A stretch of 64,000 nucleotides of DNA from an uncultured Acetatifactor sp. (GTDB lineage: Bacteria > Bacillota > Clostridia > Lachnospirales > Lachnospiraceae): positions 14,745-78,744 of the forward strand of contig NZ_CAJUCP010000021.1 of NCBI RefSeq assembly GCF_910585425.1. The letters are read 5' to 3'. The translations under genes and the position numbers were made by a program. Below, piece by piece: positions 1 through 8,632 of this stretch. The notes beneath the pieces were generated by a model. The model had not been told where the DNA came from, searched no databases, and saw only the letters and a program-made list of their open reading frames with translations. Within the stretch, counting starts at the first letter, position 1. Each line of letters starts with the position of its first letter.

Positions 1-167
1 GAAGGCTTCTCATCTGACTGGCCAGAGGCCGTGCCCTCGGCCGCGCTTTCCTGCTGGCTGCCGGATGGATCCGAAGAGGCGTCCCCGCCGCCGGAACCGC
101 ATGCGCTGGTGAAAAACGCAGCGGCACAGACGATGGATAAAAGTTTCAGCGTTCTTTTCTTTGCCAT
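1..167 (-). CDS. Lipoprotein, probable ABC-transporter solute-binding protein (partial, 3' end outside window)
   Basis: Only the first 55 codons are in the window. The start MAKKRTLK is followed by a hydrophobic stretch and the lipobox TSAC, with Cys23 as the expected lipidation site, then a Gly/Ser-rich linker. This is the usual start of a Gram-positive extracellular substrate-binding lipoprotein. An AGGAGG ribosome binding site lies at 175-180, 7 nt before the ATG. An AraC regulator gene lies just upstream on the same strand, a common arrangement for sugar ABC importers. The lipoprotein assignment is seen directly. The sugar-binding role is inferred from layout only. Confidence 0.75.
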   Translation of the reverse strand, partial: MAKKRTLKLLSIVCAAAFFTSACGSGGGDASSDPSGSQQESAAEGTASGQSDEKP

Positions 168-213
168 AATAAGTCCTCCTGACTTCGTCTGCTGATTTAC
201 AGTTGTCAAGAGG

Positions 214-268
214 ATTATAGTACCTATTTTGTAAAAATGCCATGTACAAAAAGGGCGATAATTTGTAC
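214..268 (-). promoter_or_regulatory. Probable promoter and operator of the lipoprotein gene
   Basis: On the minus strand a perfect TATAAT -10 box occupies 214-219, but no good -35 box is found at the right distance. An inverted repeat GTACAAA/TTTGTAC lies at 244-250 and 262-268, where an activator would bind. A weak -35 with an upstream operator fits activation by the adjacent AraC protein (inference). Confidence 0.45.
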
Positions 269-284
269 TTTTAGACAAAAGAGC

Positions 285-1196
285 TTACTTTATACATGTA
301 TCCGCATACTTTTTGGGCGATATGCCCACTTTCCGCTTGAACAGCTTGCTGAAATAGAAGACGTCATCGTAGCCGAGCATATATGCCACTTCGCTTACAT
401 TGTACCGCCCGGTCTGGAGCAGCTCCTTGCCCTTCTGAATCCGGCATTCGATGGCATAGGCCTTGGGCGTCCTGGACATGACGCTCTTGAAGATGGCGCG
501 GAACTTCTGGGGCGGCATGCCGTATTCCAGGGCGATCTGAGCCATGTCCATGCGCTCCTCCTGGCTGTTCATCAGGCTCTGGAGGTAGCGGTTCACCACT
601 TCCGCGCCGTCCAGGCCGTTGCTCTCAGGGGGATTGTGGACCTCCTGTATGACCATGTATATCAGCTCGTAGAACAGGGACTTCACCAGGATTTCATGGC
701 CGAAGCACTGGCTCTGGAACCGGGCCAGCAGCCTGGCGAACAGCTCCCGGAACCGGGCATGGTCATGTATCAGTATCTTGGTGGGGAAGGAGATGCCGTT
801 GAGGGAATAGACAGTTCTCCCCGCAAGCTTTTTGTCCACGGGCATCTCGATCAGGTCTGCCTTGACCAGTCCCAGATTCTCCGGAATATAGACATCCTCG
901 TTGAAGGATTCGGAATCATCGTAGAAGAAATCGAAGTGGACGCCATAGTACCAGCAGTGCTGCCCGGGCGTTATCTTCAGCCGGTTCTTCAGGAAAGGGG
1001 GGATGATGCACAGCTCGTTTTCCCGGAATTCGATATCCTGGTCTTCAAAGGACAATGTGATGGAGCCGCTGTCCACGAAGAAGAGGAAGTTGTCGTACAA
1101 AATGCGCCAGGGGAGATAATAGTTGACGTCTCCTTCTATATATTGGACATATCTCACATAGAGGTTCATTTCGTTGAAATTGATGGTGTGTTCCAT
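285..1196 (-). CDS. AraC-family transcriptional regulator
   Basis: A 303-residue protein with an N-terminal ligand-sensing half and a C-terminal AraC double helix-turn-helix (about residues 205-300), including QKGKELLQTGRYNVSEVAYM and the hallmark FYFSKLFKRKVGISPKKY. The start MEHTINF is chosen because a GGAAGGAGG site lies just upstream (about 1202-1210); the reading frame is open further upstream but has no ribosome site there. It probably controls the lipoprotein/sugar uptake operon next to it. The inducer is unknown. Confidence 0.85.
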   Translation of the reverse strand: MEHTINFNEMNLYVRYVQYIEGDVNYYLPWRILYDNFLFFVDSGSITLSFEDQDIEFRENELCIIPPFLKNRLKITPGQHCWYYGVHFDFFYDDSESFNEDVYIPENLGLVKADLIEMPVDKKLAGRTVYSLNGISFPTKILIHDHARFRELFARLLARFQSQCFGHEILVKSLFYELIYMVIQEVHNPPESNGLDGAEVVNRYLQSLMNSQEERMDMAQIALEYGMPPQKFRAIFKSVMSRTPKAYAIECRIQKGKELLQTGRYNVSEVAYMLGYDDVFYFSKLFKRKVGISPKKYADTCIK

Positions 1197-1362
1197 GGGG
1201 GCCTCCTTCCGCCGGTCTGTGACGCCGGTTTTGTTATCCATAATTGTATTATACTGTTTTCTGCTGCTTGCACAAGTGGTTTCTGCTGGGCAGGGAAAGT
1301 GGGTCATTGGGATTGGCGGTGGTTTAAGGCCTGGGAGGAGGGGATTTAGGAGGTTCTTATAT

Positions 1363-1640
1363 AAAAAAAGTTCGCCTTACTGGCTTGTAAGGCGAACATT
1401 CTTATTACTTCTAACATTTTATACCTTATATGGGTGCAGTGCAAGCTTATTTTCATTTTTGTCAATATCTTCTAAATTCCATCGGATTTCCAGATTTTTT
1501 TTATATATTCTGTCGGGAAATATTTGCTGAATTATCGTAGTTTTCTTGCAGCAACAATTTTCAGAGCATTCCTGAAACAGGTTTCTCGGAGCCGGCAGGA
1601 CCCAAAAAGTTCGCCTTACAAGCCAGTAAGACGAACCTTC
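1363..1640. repeat. Pair of inverted palindromes bounding about 270 bp of non-coding DNA
   Basis: The gap between the AraC gene and the AbiEi-like gene (1197-1716) has no convincing gene. It holds two copies of one palindrome. Copy 1 has arms GTTCGCCTTAC (1370-1380) and GTAAGGCGAAC (1387-1397) around loop TGGCTT. Copy 2 has arms at 1609-1619 and 1626-1636 around loop AAGCCA, with one mismatch. The loops are reverse complements, so the copies point in opposite directions. Both have A-runs on their left. The layout suits a small non-autonomous element or paired terminators. Confidence 0.6.
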
Positions 1641-1716
1641 ATGACATGTGCCATGGCCGCTTGGGGAATGGCTCCATGGTCTTGCTGCCATGGATGGGAA
1701 CAGGCTGATGTGATGG

Positions 1717-2568
1717 ATGGATATGGAGTGTGGAATGCCGGAGATAGCTGCAAATTGTCATAAATCATATAGTCGGAAGCAAGGACAGGATTCTGTTGCC
1801 GGGCCGTACGATCGAAAGCGGGAGCGGCTTTCGGTTGTCGAGCATTATGAAAGGATGCGGGAGCTGGGGTGTTTTACCCTGCAGGACGTGGCTGACATGG
1901 TGGGAGACCGGTCGGCGGTGGCTTATCTGGTGAATGATTACCAGAGGAAGGGGTATATCGACAGGATACACCGCAATCTGTACACCGTGATGGAGGCGGA
2001 GACGGGAGACCCTGTGCTGAACCGATATCAGATTGGCAGCAGGCTGTTCCCCGATGCGTATGTCGCCTTGGGAAGCGCCTTCGAGGTGTGGGGGTATGCC
2101 CCCAGGCGGGGGAATGAGGTCTTCGTGGCCACCGGGACGCGGTTCACGGATTTCCGGTATAACGGGGTATTCTACCGGAGGGTGCATGCCAAGGCCGGGG
2201 CCAGCACAGCATGGGTCGCGGGAACCCGGGCCACCGGCCTGGAGCAGACAGTGGTGGACAGCCTGCACAGCTTCCAGGGAGAGGCCGGGCTGGAGGATAC
2301 AGTGGAATGCATCATGCGGCTGCCGCGGTTGGACGCGGACAAGCTGTTGGAATGCCTGGAAAGGTATGGGAATGGGTATCTCTATCAGAAGTGCGGGTAT
2401 GTGCTGGAGCAGCTACAGGAGTATGTGGGGCTTCCGGAGGAGTTCTACCGGGAGTGCAGGGAGCATTGCGCCAGTACGGTGCGGTATATGATCAAGGGGG
2501 CGGAGGGGTTGGTTTATCATAAGGGGTGGGGGGTTTATGGGCCTTGCTTGGATGTGGGACGGGTGTGA
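1717..2568 (+). CDS. AbiEi-like antitoxin/transcriptional regulator (no AbiEii partner)
   Basis: The protein resembles the type IV toxin-antitoxin AbiEi family. It has an N-terminal winged helix (about residues 48-92, GCFTLQDVADMVGDRSAV followed by GYIDRIHRNLYTV) and then a body with RYQIGSRLFPDAYVALGSA and a segment around ATGLEQTVVDSLH. AbiEi normally represses and neutralises the AbiEii nucleotidyltransferase, encoded just downstream. Here the next gene is a glycosyltransferase, so the antitoxin is an orphan. The start is uncertain: the first ATG has no clear ribosome site, and the first 35 residues look non-conserved. Confidence 0.65.
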   Translation: MDMECGMPEIAANCHKSYSRKQGQDSVAGPYDRKRERLSVVEHYERMRELGCFTLQDVADMVGDRSAVAYLVNDYQRKGYIDRIHRNLYTVMEAETGDPVLNRYQIGSRLFPDAYVALGSAFEVWGYAPRRGNEVFVATGTRFTDFRYNGVFYRRVHAKAGASTAWVAGTRATGLEQTVVDSLHSFQGEAGLEDTVECIMRLPRLDADKLLECLERYGNGYLYQKCGYVLEQLQEYVGLPEEFYRECREHCASTVRYMIKGAEGLVYHKGWGVYGPCLDVGRV

Positions 2569-2591
2569 AATTAGGAGAGGATGGCAGAAGG

Positions 2592-2619
2592 TTGTACTAG
2601 AAATGTGGCACAATAAAAT
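2592..2619 (+). promoter_or_regulatory. Probable promoter of the glycan operon
   Basis: A -35-like TTGTAC (2592-2597) and a -10-like TAAAAT (2614-2619) are separated by 16 nt, directly before the A+T-rich glycan genes. No other promoter-like match was seen between the AbiEi-like gene and the first glycosyltransferase. Confidence 0.4.
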
Positions 2620-2684
2620 GGGAGGGAGGAGTCGCTTTGCACTTGTACTCCCTATTTTTCGTAGGGCATAAAAAGGGAGTCTTC

Positions 2685-3815
2685 ATGGGAAAAAGATTAA
2701 GGATTGCTATGTTTGGCCATAAAAGAATACCATCTCGTGAAGGAGGCATTGAAGTTGTTGTTGATGAGCTTGCTGGTAGGCTGGCAAGTGCTGGTTACGA
2801 TGTAACTTGCTATAATCGATTTGGACATCATGTAAGCGGTAAAGAATACGATGAAAAAACATTAAGTAATTATAATGGAGTGAAGCTAAAGACAGTCCCA
2901 ACAATTAAAGGAAGGGGATTAGCAGCGGTTACTTCCTCATTCTTCGCAGCATGGCAAACGGCATTTGGAAAGTATGACGTTGTTCATATCCATGCAGAAG
3001 GGCCAGCGGCATTTTGCTGGATTCCAAGATTACTAGGAAAGCGAGTGGTTGTGACAGTCCATGGACTTGACTGGCAGAGAGAAAAATGGAAAGAGGGGTT
3101 CGGCTCTAAGTACATACATTTTGGTGAGAAGATGGCTGTGAAGTATGCAGATCAAATAATCGTTCTCAGCAAAGGCATACAGAATTATTTTCGAGATGAA
3201 TATAAGCGGGAGACGGTATTTATTCCAAATGGTGTAAAAAGACCTAAAAAAGTAAAGGCGGAACTAATCAGGAAGAAATTTGGCCTAGAAAAAGAAAGCT
3301 ATATCCTTTCTTTGGGACGTTTAGTACCGGAGAAGGGAGTACATTATTTGGTTGATGCATTTAGAAATATACAGTCTGACAAAAAGCTAGTCATTGCTGG
3401 TGGGGCATCGGATACTGATGAGTATATGAAAAAATTGAAGAAGCTTGCTTCTGGAGATAATCGCATCATCTTTACGGGTTTTATTCAAGGACAGCTCTTA
3501 GAGGAATTGTACAGTAATGCTTATATATATGCCCTACCAAGCAATCTGGAGGGGATGCCATTAAGTCTTTTGGAAGCTATGAGTTATGGCAATTGCTGTA
3601 TTGTGAGCGATATTGACGAATGCACTGAAATCGTTGAAGATAGAGCGGTCGTATTCCATAAAGGTAATGTTGAGGATTTGAAGGATAAACTGGAAGCACT
3701 TTGTATGGATGAAAAATTGGTGGCAAAATATAAAAAAGATGTCTCAGAATTTATATGTAATAAGTATGATTGGGATGTTGTCACCGATAAGACCATGACG
3801 CTATATGGGTATTAG
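2685..3815 (+). CDS. Glycosyltransferase family 4
   Basis: A 376-residue GT-B-fold glycosyltransferase. The N-terminal acceptor half contains REGGIEVVVDELAGRLASAG and HIHAEGPAAF. The C-terminal donor half has LSLGRLVPEKGVHYLVDAF and the EX7E motif EGMPLSLLE. It should transfer a sugar from a nucleotide donor to a lipid-linked glycan at the cytoplasmic membrane face. The start MGKRLRIAMFGHK is chosen because GGGAG lies about 5 nt upstream; an upstream in-frame ATG at 2637 lacks such spacing. It is the first gene of the glycan operon. Donor and acceptor are not predictable. Confidence 0.85.
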   Translation: MGKRLRIAMFGHKRIPSREGGIEVVVDELAGRLASAGYDVTCYNRFGHHVSGKEYDEKTLSNYNGVKLKTVPTIKGRGLAAVTSSFFAAWQTAFGKYDVVHIHAEGPAAFCWIPRLLGKRVVVTVHGLDWQREKWKEGFGSKYIHFGEKMAVKYADQIIVLSKGIQNYFRDEYKRETVFIPNGVKRPKKVKAELIRKKFGLEKESYILSLGRLVPEKGVHYLVDAFRNIQSDKKLVIAGGASDTDEYMKKLKKLASGDNRIIFTGFIQGQLLEELYSNAYIYALPSNLEGMPLSLLEAMSYGNCCIVSDIDECTEIVEDRAVVFHKGNVEDLKDKLEALCMDEKLVAKYKKDVSEFICNKYDWDVVTDKTMTLYGY

Positions 3816-3868
3816 TTTAGGTTAATTGCTGCATTTGAAATTTCATGTGAGCTAATTTAGAGGTAATA

Positions 3869-5056
3869 ATGATTATGTCTGAAAAGAAGCTGAATGGAAC
3901 AGTGATTGTTACATACCGCTGTAATGCAAGATGCTCTATGTGCAATAGATATAAGGCACCTTCCAAACCGGAAGAGGAGATTACAATTGAGACAATTAAG
4001 AAGCTGCCAAAGATGTATTTTACGAATATTACAGGTGGCGAGCCTTTTATCCGCAAAGACTTGAAGGATATTGTGCGTGAATTGTACAAGAAGAGTGACC
4101 GCATTGTTATTTCCACAAACGGCTTTTTTACAGATCGTATTGTTAATCTCTGCAAAGAGTTTCCGCAAGTAGGTGTTCGTATTTCTATCGAAGGTCTGGA
4201 ACGAGTTAACAATGAAATCCGGGGCTTGCAAGATGGCTACAATCGTGGTTATACGACTTTGAAAAAGCTGCGAGAGATGGGCATGAAGGATGTTGGATTT
4301 GGTATGACCGTTCAGGATAAGAATGCAATTGATCTTGTGCCTCTCTATAAAATTTCAAATGAACTGGGGATGGAATTTGCAACAGCTTCTCTTCATAATA
4401 GCTTCTACTTTGTTGAGGCGAAGAACATTATCTTTGACCGCCCGATGGTGGCGAAGAACTTTGAAGATTTAATTAATGAATTGTTAAGAAGTAATAGCCC
4501 GAAGAAGTGGATGCGTGCTTATTTCAACCATGGTTTGATTAATTATATATATGGGCAGAAGCGTCTGCTTCCTTGTGATATGAGTTTTGACACTTTCTTC
4601 ATTGATCCTTATGGGGATGTCATGCCTTGCAATGGCACCAAGGACAAAGAGGTTATGGGTAATCTGAATTGCCAGAGCTGGGATGAGCTGTGGAACAGCC
4701 CGGAGGCCGAACAGATTCGGGCAAAGGTTCGTTGCTGTAATCGCGATTGCTGGATGATTGGTTCAGTTTCTCCAGCAATGCATAAATATATCTGGAAGCC
4801 AGCATTTTGGGCTCTGACGCATAAGCTTAAGGCATTGGTTAGCCAGCACCCTTATTCCATGTATGAGAACAAGATTGTGCGAGATTACCGAGATGGTAAG
4901 ATTACAAAGGAAGAACTCGACAAATGTAGCACCTGCGATATGTGTGCAACTGCAAACAGTGGCCTTAGTGTTGCGAGTATGGAACAGCTAAAAGAAATGT
5001 CGGGTGAGGAAATTGTGGACGCAGATATCGCAGCACAGATGGAGGAGAAGGTATAA
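3869..5056 (+). CDS. Radical SAM protein with SPASM-like C-terminus in glycan operon
   Basis: The radical SAM cluster motif CNARCSMC gives Cys18, Cys22 and Cys25, followed by the GGEPF motif that binds SAM. The C-terminal part has further cysteines (PCDMSFDTFFIDPYGDVMPC, CCNRDCW) typical of a SPASM/twitch region holding auxiliary clusters, then CSTCDMC near the end. It sits between two GT4 genes, and its stop is directly followed by the next ATG, so it is part of the operon. A role in modifying a glycan or its precursor is inferred; the substrate is unknown. An in-frame ATG at 3875 is an alternative start. Confidence 0.8.
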   Translation: MIMSEKKLNGTVIVTYRCNARCSMCNRYKAPSKPEEEITIETIKKLPKMYFTNITGGEPFIRKDLKDIVRELYKKSDRIVISTNGFFTDRIVNLCKEFPQVGVRISIEGLERVNNEIRGLQDGYNRGYTTLKKLREMGMKDVGFGMTVQDKNAIDLVPLYKISNELGMEFATASLHNSFYFVEAKNIIFDRPMVAKNFEDLINELLRSNSPKKWMRAYFNHGLINYIYGQKRLLPCDMSFDTFFIDPYGDVMPCNGTKDKEVMGNLNCQSWDELWNSPEAEQIRAKVRCCNRDCWMIGSVSPAMHKYIWKPAFWALTHKLKALVSQHPYSMYENKIVRDYRDGKITKEELDKCSTCDMCATANSGLSVASMEQLKEMSGEEIVDADIAAQMEEKV

Positions 5057-6187
5057 ATGAAAAAAGCATTAATAGTTTCAAATTCATCGGGGCTTATTAC
5101 ATTGTTCCTAAAAAATGATGTTGAAATTCTGAAAAGTAAAGGGTACCACATTGAGTGTGCCTGTAATGCAAATTTTCCAGACAACAATACAGAAGAATTT
5201 TTTAGAGAATACAATATAACGGTTTTCCATATAGAGTTTCCAATTAGAAATATCGATATAAAGCAGCTCGTGAAATCACATTTGAAACTGAAGAAAATCA
5301 TTACTAGTGGAAAGTATGATTTGATACACTGTCATAGTACCATTGCGGCGGTACTTGCTAGAGAATGTGCAAAGGGCATAAGAAAACGAGGAACAAAGAT
5401 AGTATATACTTCTCATGGCTTTCCTTTTTATGAGGGAAACGATGGGAAAAAGGCAAGAATATTTTATCAAATTGAGAGGCATTATTCGAAATATACAGAT
5501 GCAATATTGACCATATGTAAAGAAGACTTTGAAAATGCGAAGAAAATGAAATGTAGGAATGTATTCTTGATGCATGGCGTGGGAGTGGATATCGACAGAT
5601 TTATTAACTCGCATATCGACAGAGCTGCTTATAGAGAAAAGCTGGGATTCTTGTCTTCAGATAAGGTTATATTATCAGTTGGTGAATTGAATACAAATAA
5701 AAATCACCAAATTGTCATTCGGGCTTTAGCAGAATTAAAAGATAGAAATCTGATATACGCAATTTGCGGGAGAGAAGTTACGGAAAAAGGGAAAATGCAA
5801 GAACTTCAATTGTTAGCAGATTTCTTAAATGTCAGATTGAAGTTTTTGGGATTTAGAAAAGATATACCTGAAGTTTGTCGCTCAGTTGAAATCGGAGCAC
5901 TGCCTTCATATAAAGAAGGCCTTGGGTTATCTGGAATAGAGATGCTTGCATGTGGAATACCTTTGGTTGGTTCCTGCCGACAGGGAATCAAAGATTATGT
6001 TATAGAGGGTGTTACAGGATTCCTGGCAAATCCTAATGATGCACATTCCTTTGCAAAAGCTATTGATTCCGCTATGAATCTTAAAAAGAACAATGAGACC
6101 TCAGAGAACTGCGTTTTAATGGCAAAACATTTTGGTGTTGAACAGGCCTGTTCTACATTATTAAAAGCTTATGATACTGTGTTATGA
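5057..6187 (+). CDS. Glycosyltransferase family 4
   Basis: A 376-residue GT-B enzyme. The N-terminal half includes LIHCHSTIAAVLARECAKG and KIVYTSHGFPF. The donor half includes ILSVGELNTNKNHQIVIRAL and the EX7E motif EGLGLSGIE. This resembles exopolysaccharide transferases of the EpsD/CapM type. The ATG follows the preceding TAA with no gap, indicating translational coupling. It is likely to add one sugar of the repeat unit; the specificity cannot be read from sequence. Confidence 0.85.
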   Translation: MKKALIVSNSSGLITLFLKNDVEILKSKGYHIECACNANFPDNNTEEFFREYNITVFHIEFPIRNIDIKQLVKSHLKLKKIITSGKYDLIHCHSTIAAVLARECAKGIRKRGTKIVYTSHGFPFYEGNDGKKARIFYQIERHYSKYTDAILTICKEDFENAKKMKCRNVFLMHGVGVDIDRFINSHIDRAAYREKLGFLSSDKVILSVGELNTNKNHQIVIRALAELKDRNLIYAICGREVTEKGKMQELQLLADFLNVRLKFLGFRKDIPEVCRSVEIGALPSYKEGLGLSGIEMLACGIPLVGSCRQGIKDYVIEGVTGFLANPNDAHSFAKAIDSAMNLKKNNETSENCVLMAKHFGVEQACSTLLKAYDTVL

Positions 6188-6209
6188 CCTGACTTGGAGA
6201 ATAAAATAC

Positions 6210-7319
6210 ATGCGGGTGCTACATATTCAATTAGATATGGTTATGGGAGGAATCGAAGCATTCCTTCTTAACGTTTACAAAAGAATAGATAGAAATAAAA
6301 TTCAGTTTGATTTTATCGAATATGGTTATGAAGAAAGGAAATTTGATTATCAATATGTAGAGTTAGGTGCTAATATTTTTCGATTACCTGATAGAAGAAA
6401 AAATCCTTTTAAAGCAAGAAACGAATTAAAGCAAATAATTAAAAGGAATGGGTATAAAGTCGTACATATTCACAAAAATTCGCTTTCGGATATTTCTGCA
6501 ATAAAAATATGTGGGCGACTTAAGGTACCAACCATAATTATTCACTCTCATAATAGTTGCAGGGACAGCAAAATTATAACTGCTATGCATAAGCTGAATC
6601 TGTACCATATGGATTTTAGCCCATATGTGAAGTTTGCATGTTCAAAAGAAGCGGGCAAATGGTTGTTTGGAGATTACAATAAAGCAATAACTATAGTAAA
6701 TAATGGGATTGATTTAGAGAAATTCAAGTACAATCCTGAAGTTCGAGATAGGATAAGAAGACGGCTAGGGATTGACCAGTTTTATGTTATTGGTACTGTA
6801 GGAAGATTGACTAATCAAAAAAATCCATATTTTTTGATTAAAGTATTCCATCAATTAAGGAAGACGAATTCGCAATTGAAGTTATTATGGGTAGGAGATG
6901 GGGAACTGAAGCCGTCTGTTGAAGAAATCGTTGACAGATTAGGAGAAGCAAGCAATGTGCATTTTACAGGTAGAGTGCTGAATCCCCAAAACTACTATCA
7001 GGCAATAGACTTATTTGTAATGACATCATTTTATGAGGGATTTCCAATTGCAGCAATCGAGGCACAAGCGAATGGACTTCCTTGTATTTTGGCTGATTCG
7101 ATTACACGGGAAGCGGATATTACAGATATGGTGGAATTTTTAGCATTAGATGAAGGAGAGCATGCTTGGGCAGAAAAAATTAGTGACATCATTAAAGAAG
7201 GGATTAAACGGAGGAATCAAACAGATATTATGAGGCAAAAGGGGTATGATATACAGGATACGGTTAATTACCTTCAAGCGTTTTATTTAAAAGCAAATGA
7301 TAGTTTAGAGATATTATAG
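6210..7319 (+). CDS. Glycosyltransferase family 4 (EpsF-like)
   Basis: A GT-B enzyme of about 369 residues starting MRVLHIQLDMVMGGIEAFLL, the usual opening of EpsF-like transferases. The acceptor half has KVVHIHKNSLSD and TIIIHSHNS. The donor half has TVGRLTNQKNPYFLIKVF, LLWVGDGEL and the EX7E motif EGFPIAAIE. The start at 6210 is preferred because GGAGA lies 9 nt upstream. Translation from a possible upstream start would overlap the previous gene. It is the third glycosyltransferase of the operon. Confidence 0.85.
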   Translation: MRVLHIQLDMVMGGIEAFLLNVYKRIDRNKIQFDFIEYGYEERKFDYQYVELGANIFRLPDRRKNPFKARNELKQIIKRNGYKVVHIHKNSLSDISAIKICGRLKVPTIIIHSHNSCRDSKIITAMHKLNLYHMDFSPYVKFACSKEAGKWLFGDYNKAITIVNNGIDLEKFKYNPEVRDRIRRRLGIDQFYVIGTVGRLTNQKNPYFLIKVFHQLRKTNSQLKLLWVGDGELKPSVEEIVDRLGEASNVHFTGRVLNPQNYYQAIDLFVMTSFYEGFPIAAIEAQANGLPCILADSITREADITDMVEFLALDEGEHAWAEKISDIIKEGIKRRNQTDIMRQKGYDIQDTVNYLQAFYLKANDSLEIL

Positions 7320-7428
7320 GGTACAGAAAAATAACAATATAAAATTGGTGCATAAAATTGTGATGGTATTTATTATTTAGGATTTCCGGGGATTGCTAAT
7401 AGTTTTTTTATAAAGGATTGAGCCTTCT

Positions 7429-8601
7429 ATGAAATCAAAGATTAGTGGACAAATGTTAAAATATCTTATATTACTGATAATCCCTTTTTTTATTTTTGTG
7501 GCAATAGAGGGTACTTTTAGCATACAAAGCATTTTACCAGTTATATTATTGTTACTTTTTGCGGATTTGACACATAGAAAAATTAAGAAACAAGAACGTA
7601 TGTTAATAGTAGTAGGATTATTTCTATTATCTACTTGTGTCTCTTTAGTGTATAACGCTCTTGTAGGAACGGGTTTAACTACTAGTCGAACTTATATTAG
7701 AATTATATATTATTTAGTTATACTATATTTTTATTTTTCATTGACTGGTGTTAAATATACCAATATACAGTTAGAAAAAATCTTTACAGCTAATATAATA
7801 TGTGGCGCATTGGTAGCTATGTACTTGATTGTAGTGAACCATATATGGTTCGTAGGATTGTTAGGAACTAGAGTTGATAAAAATTTTGTCGGTGCGATAT
7901 TAGCAGTTCAGGGTGAAATAGCTCTCATAAAATTCTTAAAGACTGATAAGCCCTTGGGTAAACTTTTTGCTATAGTAAGTTATATAATAATTCTCCTTGG
8001 TATATTTTATTCAGCTTCGCGGGCCTCAGTTTTGGTGGTGATTTTAGGAACATCAATCACTATTTTTTTTAGATTGATAGAAAAGCGAAACACAAAAAGA
8101 GGATTTATTAAATTGCTGTTTATATTCCTTGCAACTATTGTTTCATGCATAGTTGCGTTTAGTATTGTTGCCCCAAGGATGTCCAATGCTAGTGCGTCGA
8201 TTCGATGGTATTGGAATCGTTATTTCGTGAATGGCTTTGGGGATGCTAGCGTTACTGGCAGGGTAGTATGGTGGAAGGAGGCATTAGTACTTTGGCTAAA
8301 CAGATTATTATGTGGATATGGAATTGGAAATGTCAATGTTAGTGGAAATAGCTCAGCCGTAGCTCATAATACATATATTGACTTTTTGCTTGATCAAGGT
8401 ATTTTGGGATTTGCTGGCTTTTTAGTTATTTTACATAGATCTATTTCTAAAATTATTAGAAAAAGGAATAGCATATATTATGGGATTATTGTCACAGTGC
8501 TGCTGTCAGCATTGATATTGAGTGCAACTAGAAGCACATTCCTTTGGTATAATATGGTGATATTGTGGTGTATAGGTAATGCTGCAAATGAGTTAAAATG
8601 A
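7429..8601 (+). CDS. Wzy/O-antigen-ligase-like polysaccharide polymerase
   Basis: A 390-residue membrane protein with about ten hydrophobic segments. Near the C-terminus it carries the family signature AHNTYIDFLLDQGILGFAGF, preceded by WWKEALVLWLNRLLCGYGIG, and it has SASRASVLVVILG mid-protein. Proteins of this type polymerise undecaprenyl-linked repeat units on the outer membrane face, or ligate glycan. Next to a flippase gene, the Wzy role is the best reading. The gap of about 110 bp before it is A+T-rich and shows no gene. Confidence 0.8.
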   Translation: MKSKISGQMLKYLILLIIPFFIFVAIEGTFSIQSILPVILLLLFADLTHRKIKKQERMLIVVGLFLLSTCVSLVYNALVGTGLTTSRTYIRIIYYLVILYFYFSLTGVKYTNIQLEKIFTANIICGALVAMYLIVVNHIWFVGLLGTRVDKNFVGAILAVQGEIALIKFLKTDKPLGKLFAIVSYIIILLGIFYSASRASVLVVILGTSITIFFRLIEKRNTKRGFIKLLFIFLATIVSCIVAFSIVAPRMSNASASIRWYWNRYFVNGFGDASVTGRVVWWKEALVLWLNRLLCGYGIGNVNVSGNSSAVAHNTYIDFLLDQGILGFAGFLVILHRSISKIIRKRNSIYYGIIVTVLLSALILSATRSTFLWYNMVILWCIGNAANELK

Positions 8602-8632
8602 TAGCCAGTTATAATCAGGGAGGATTTGTGCG

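Noticed and set aside
237..1349. Long plus-strand open frame opposite the first AraC gene
   Set aside because: Antisense shadow of a well-supported AraC protein with its own ribosome site; the translation matches no family I recognise.
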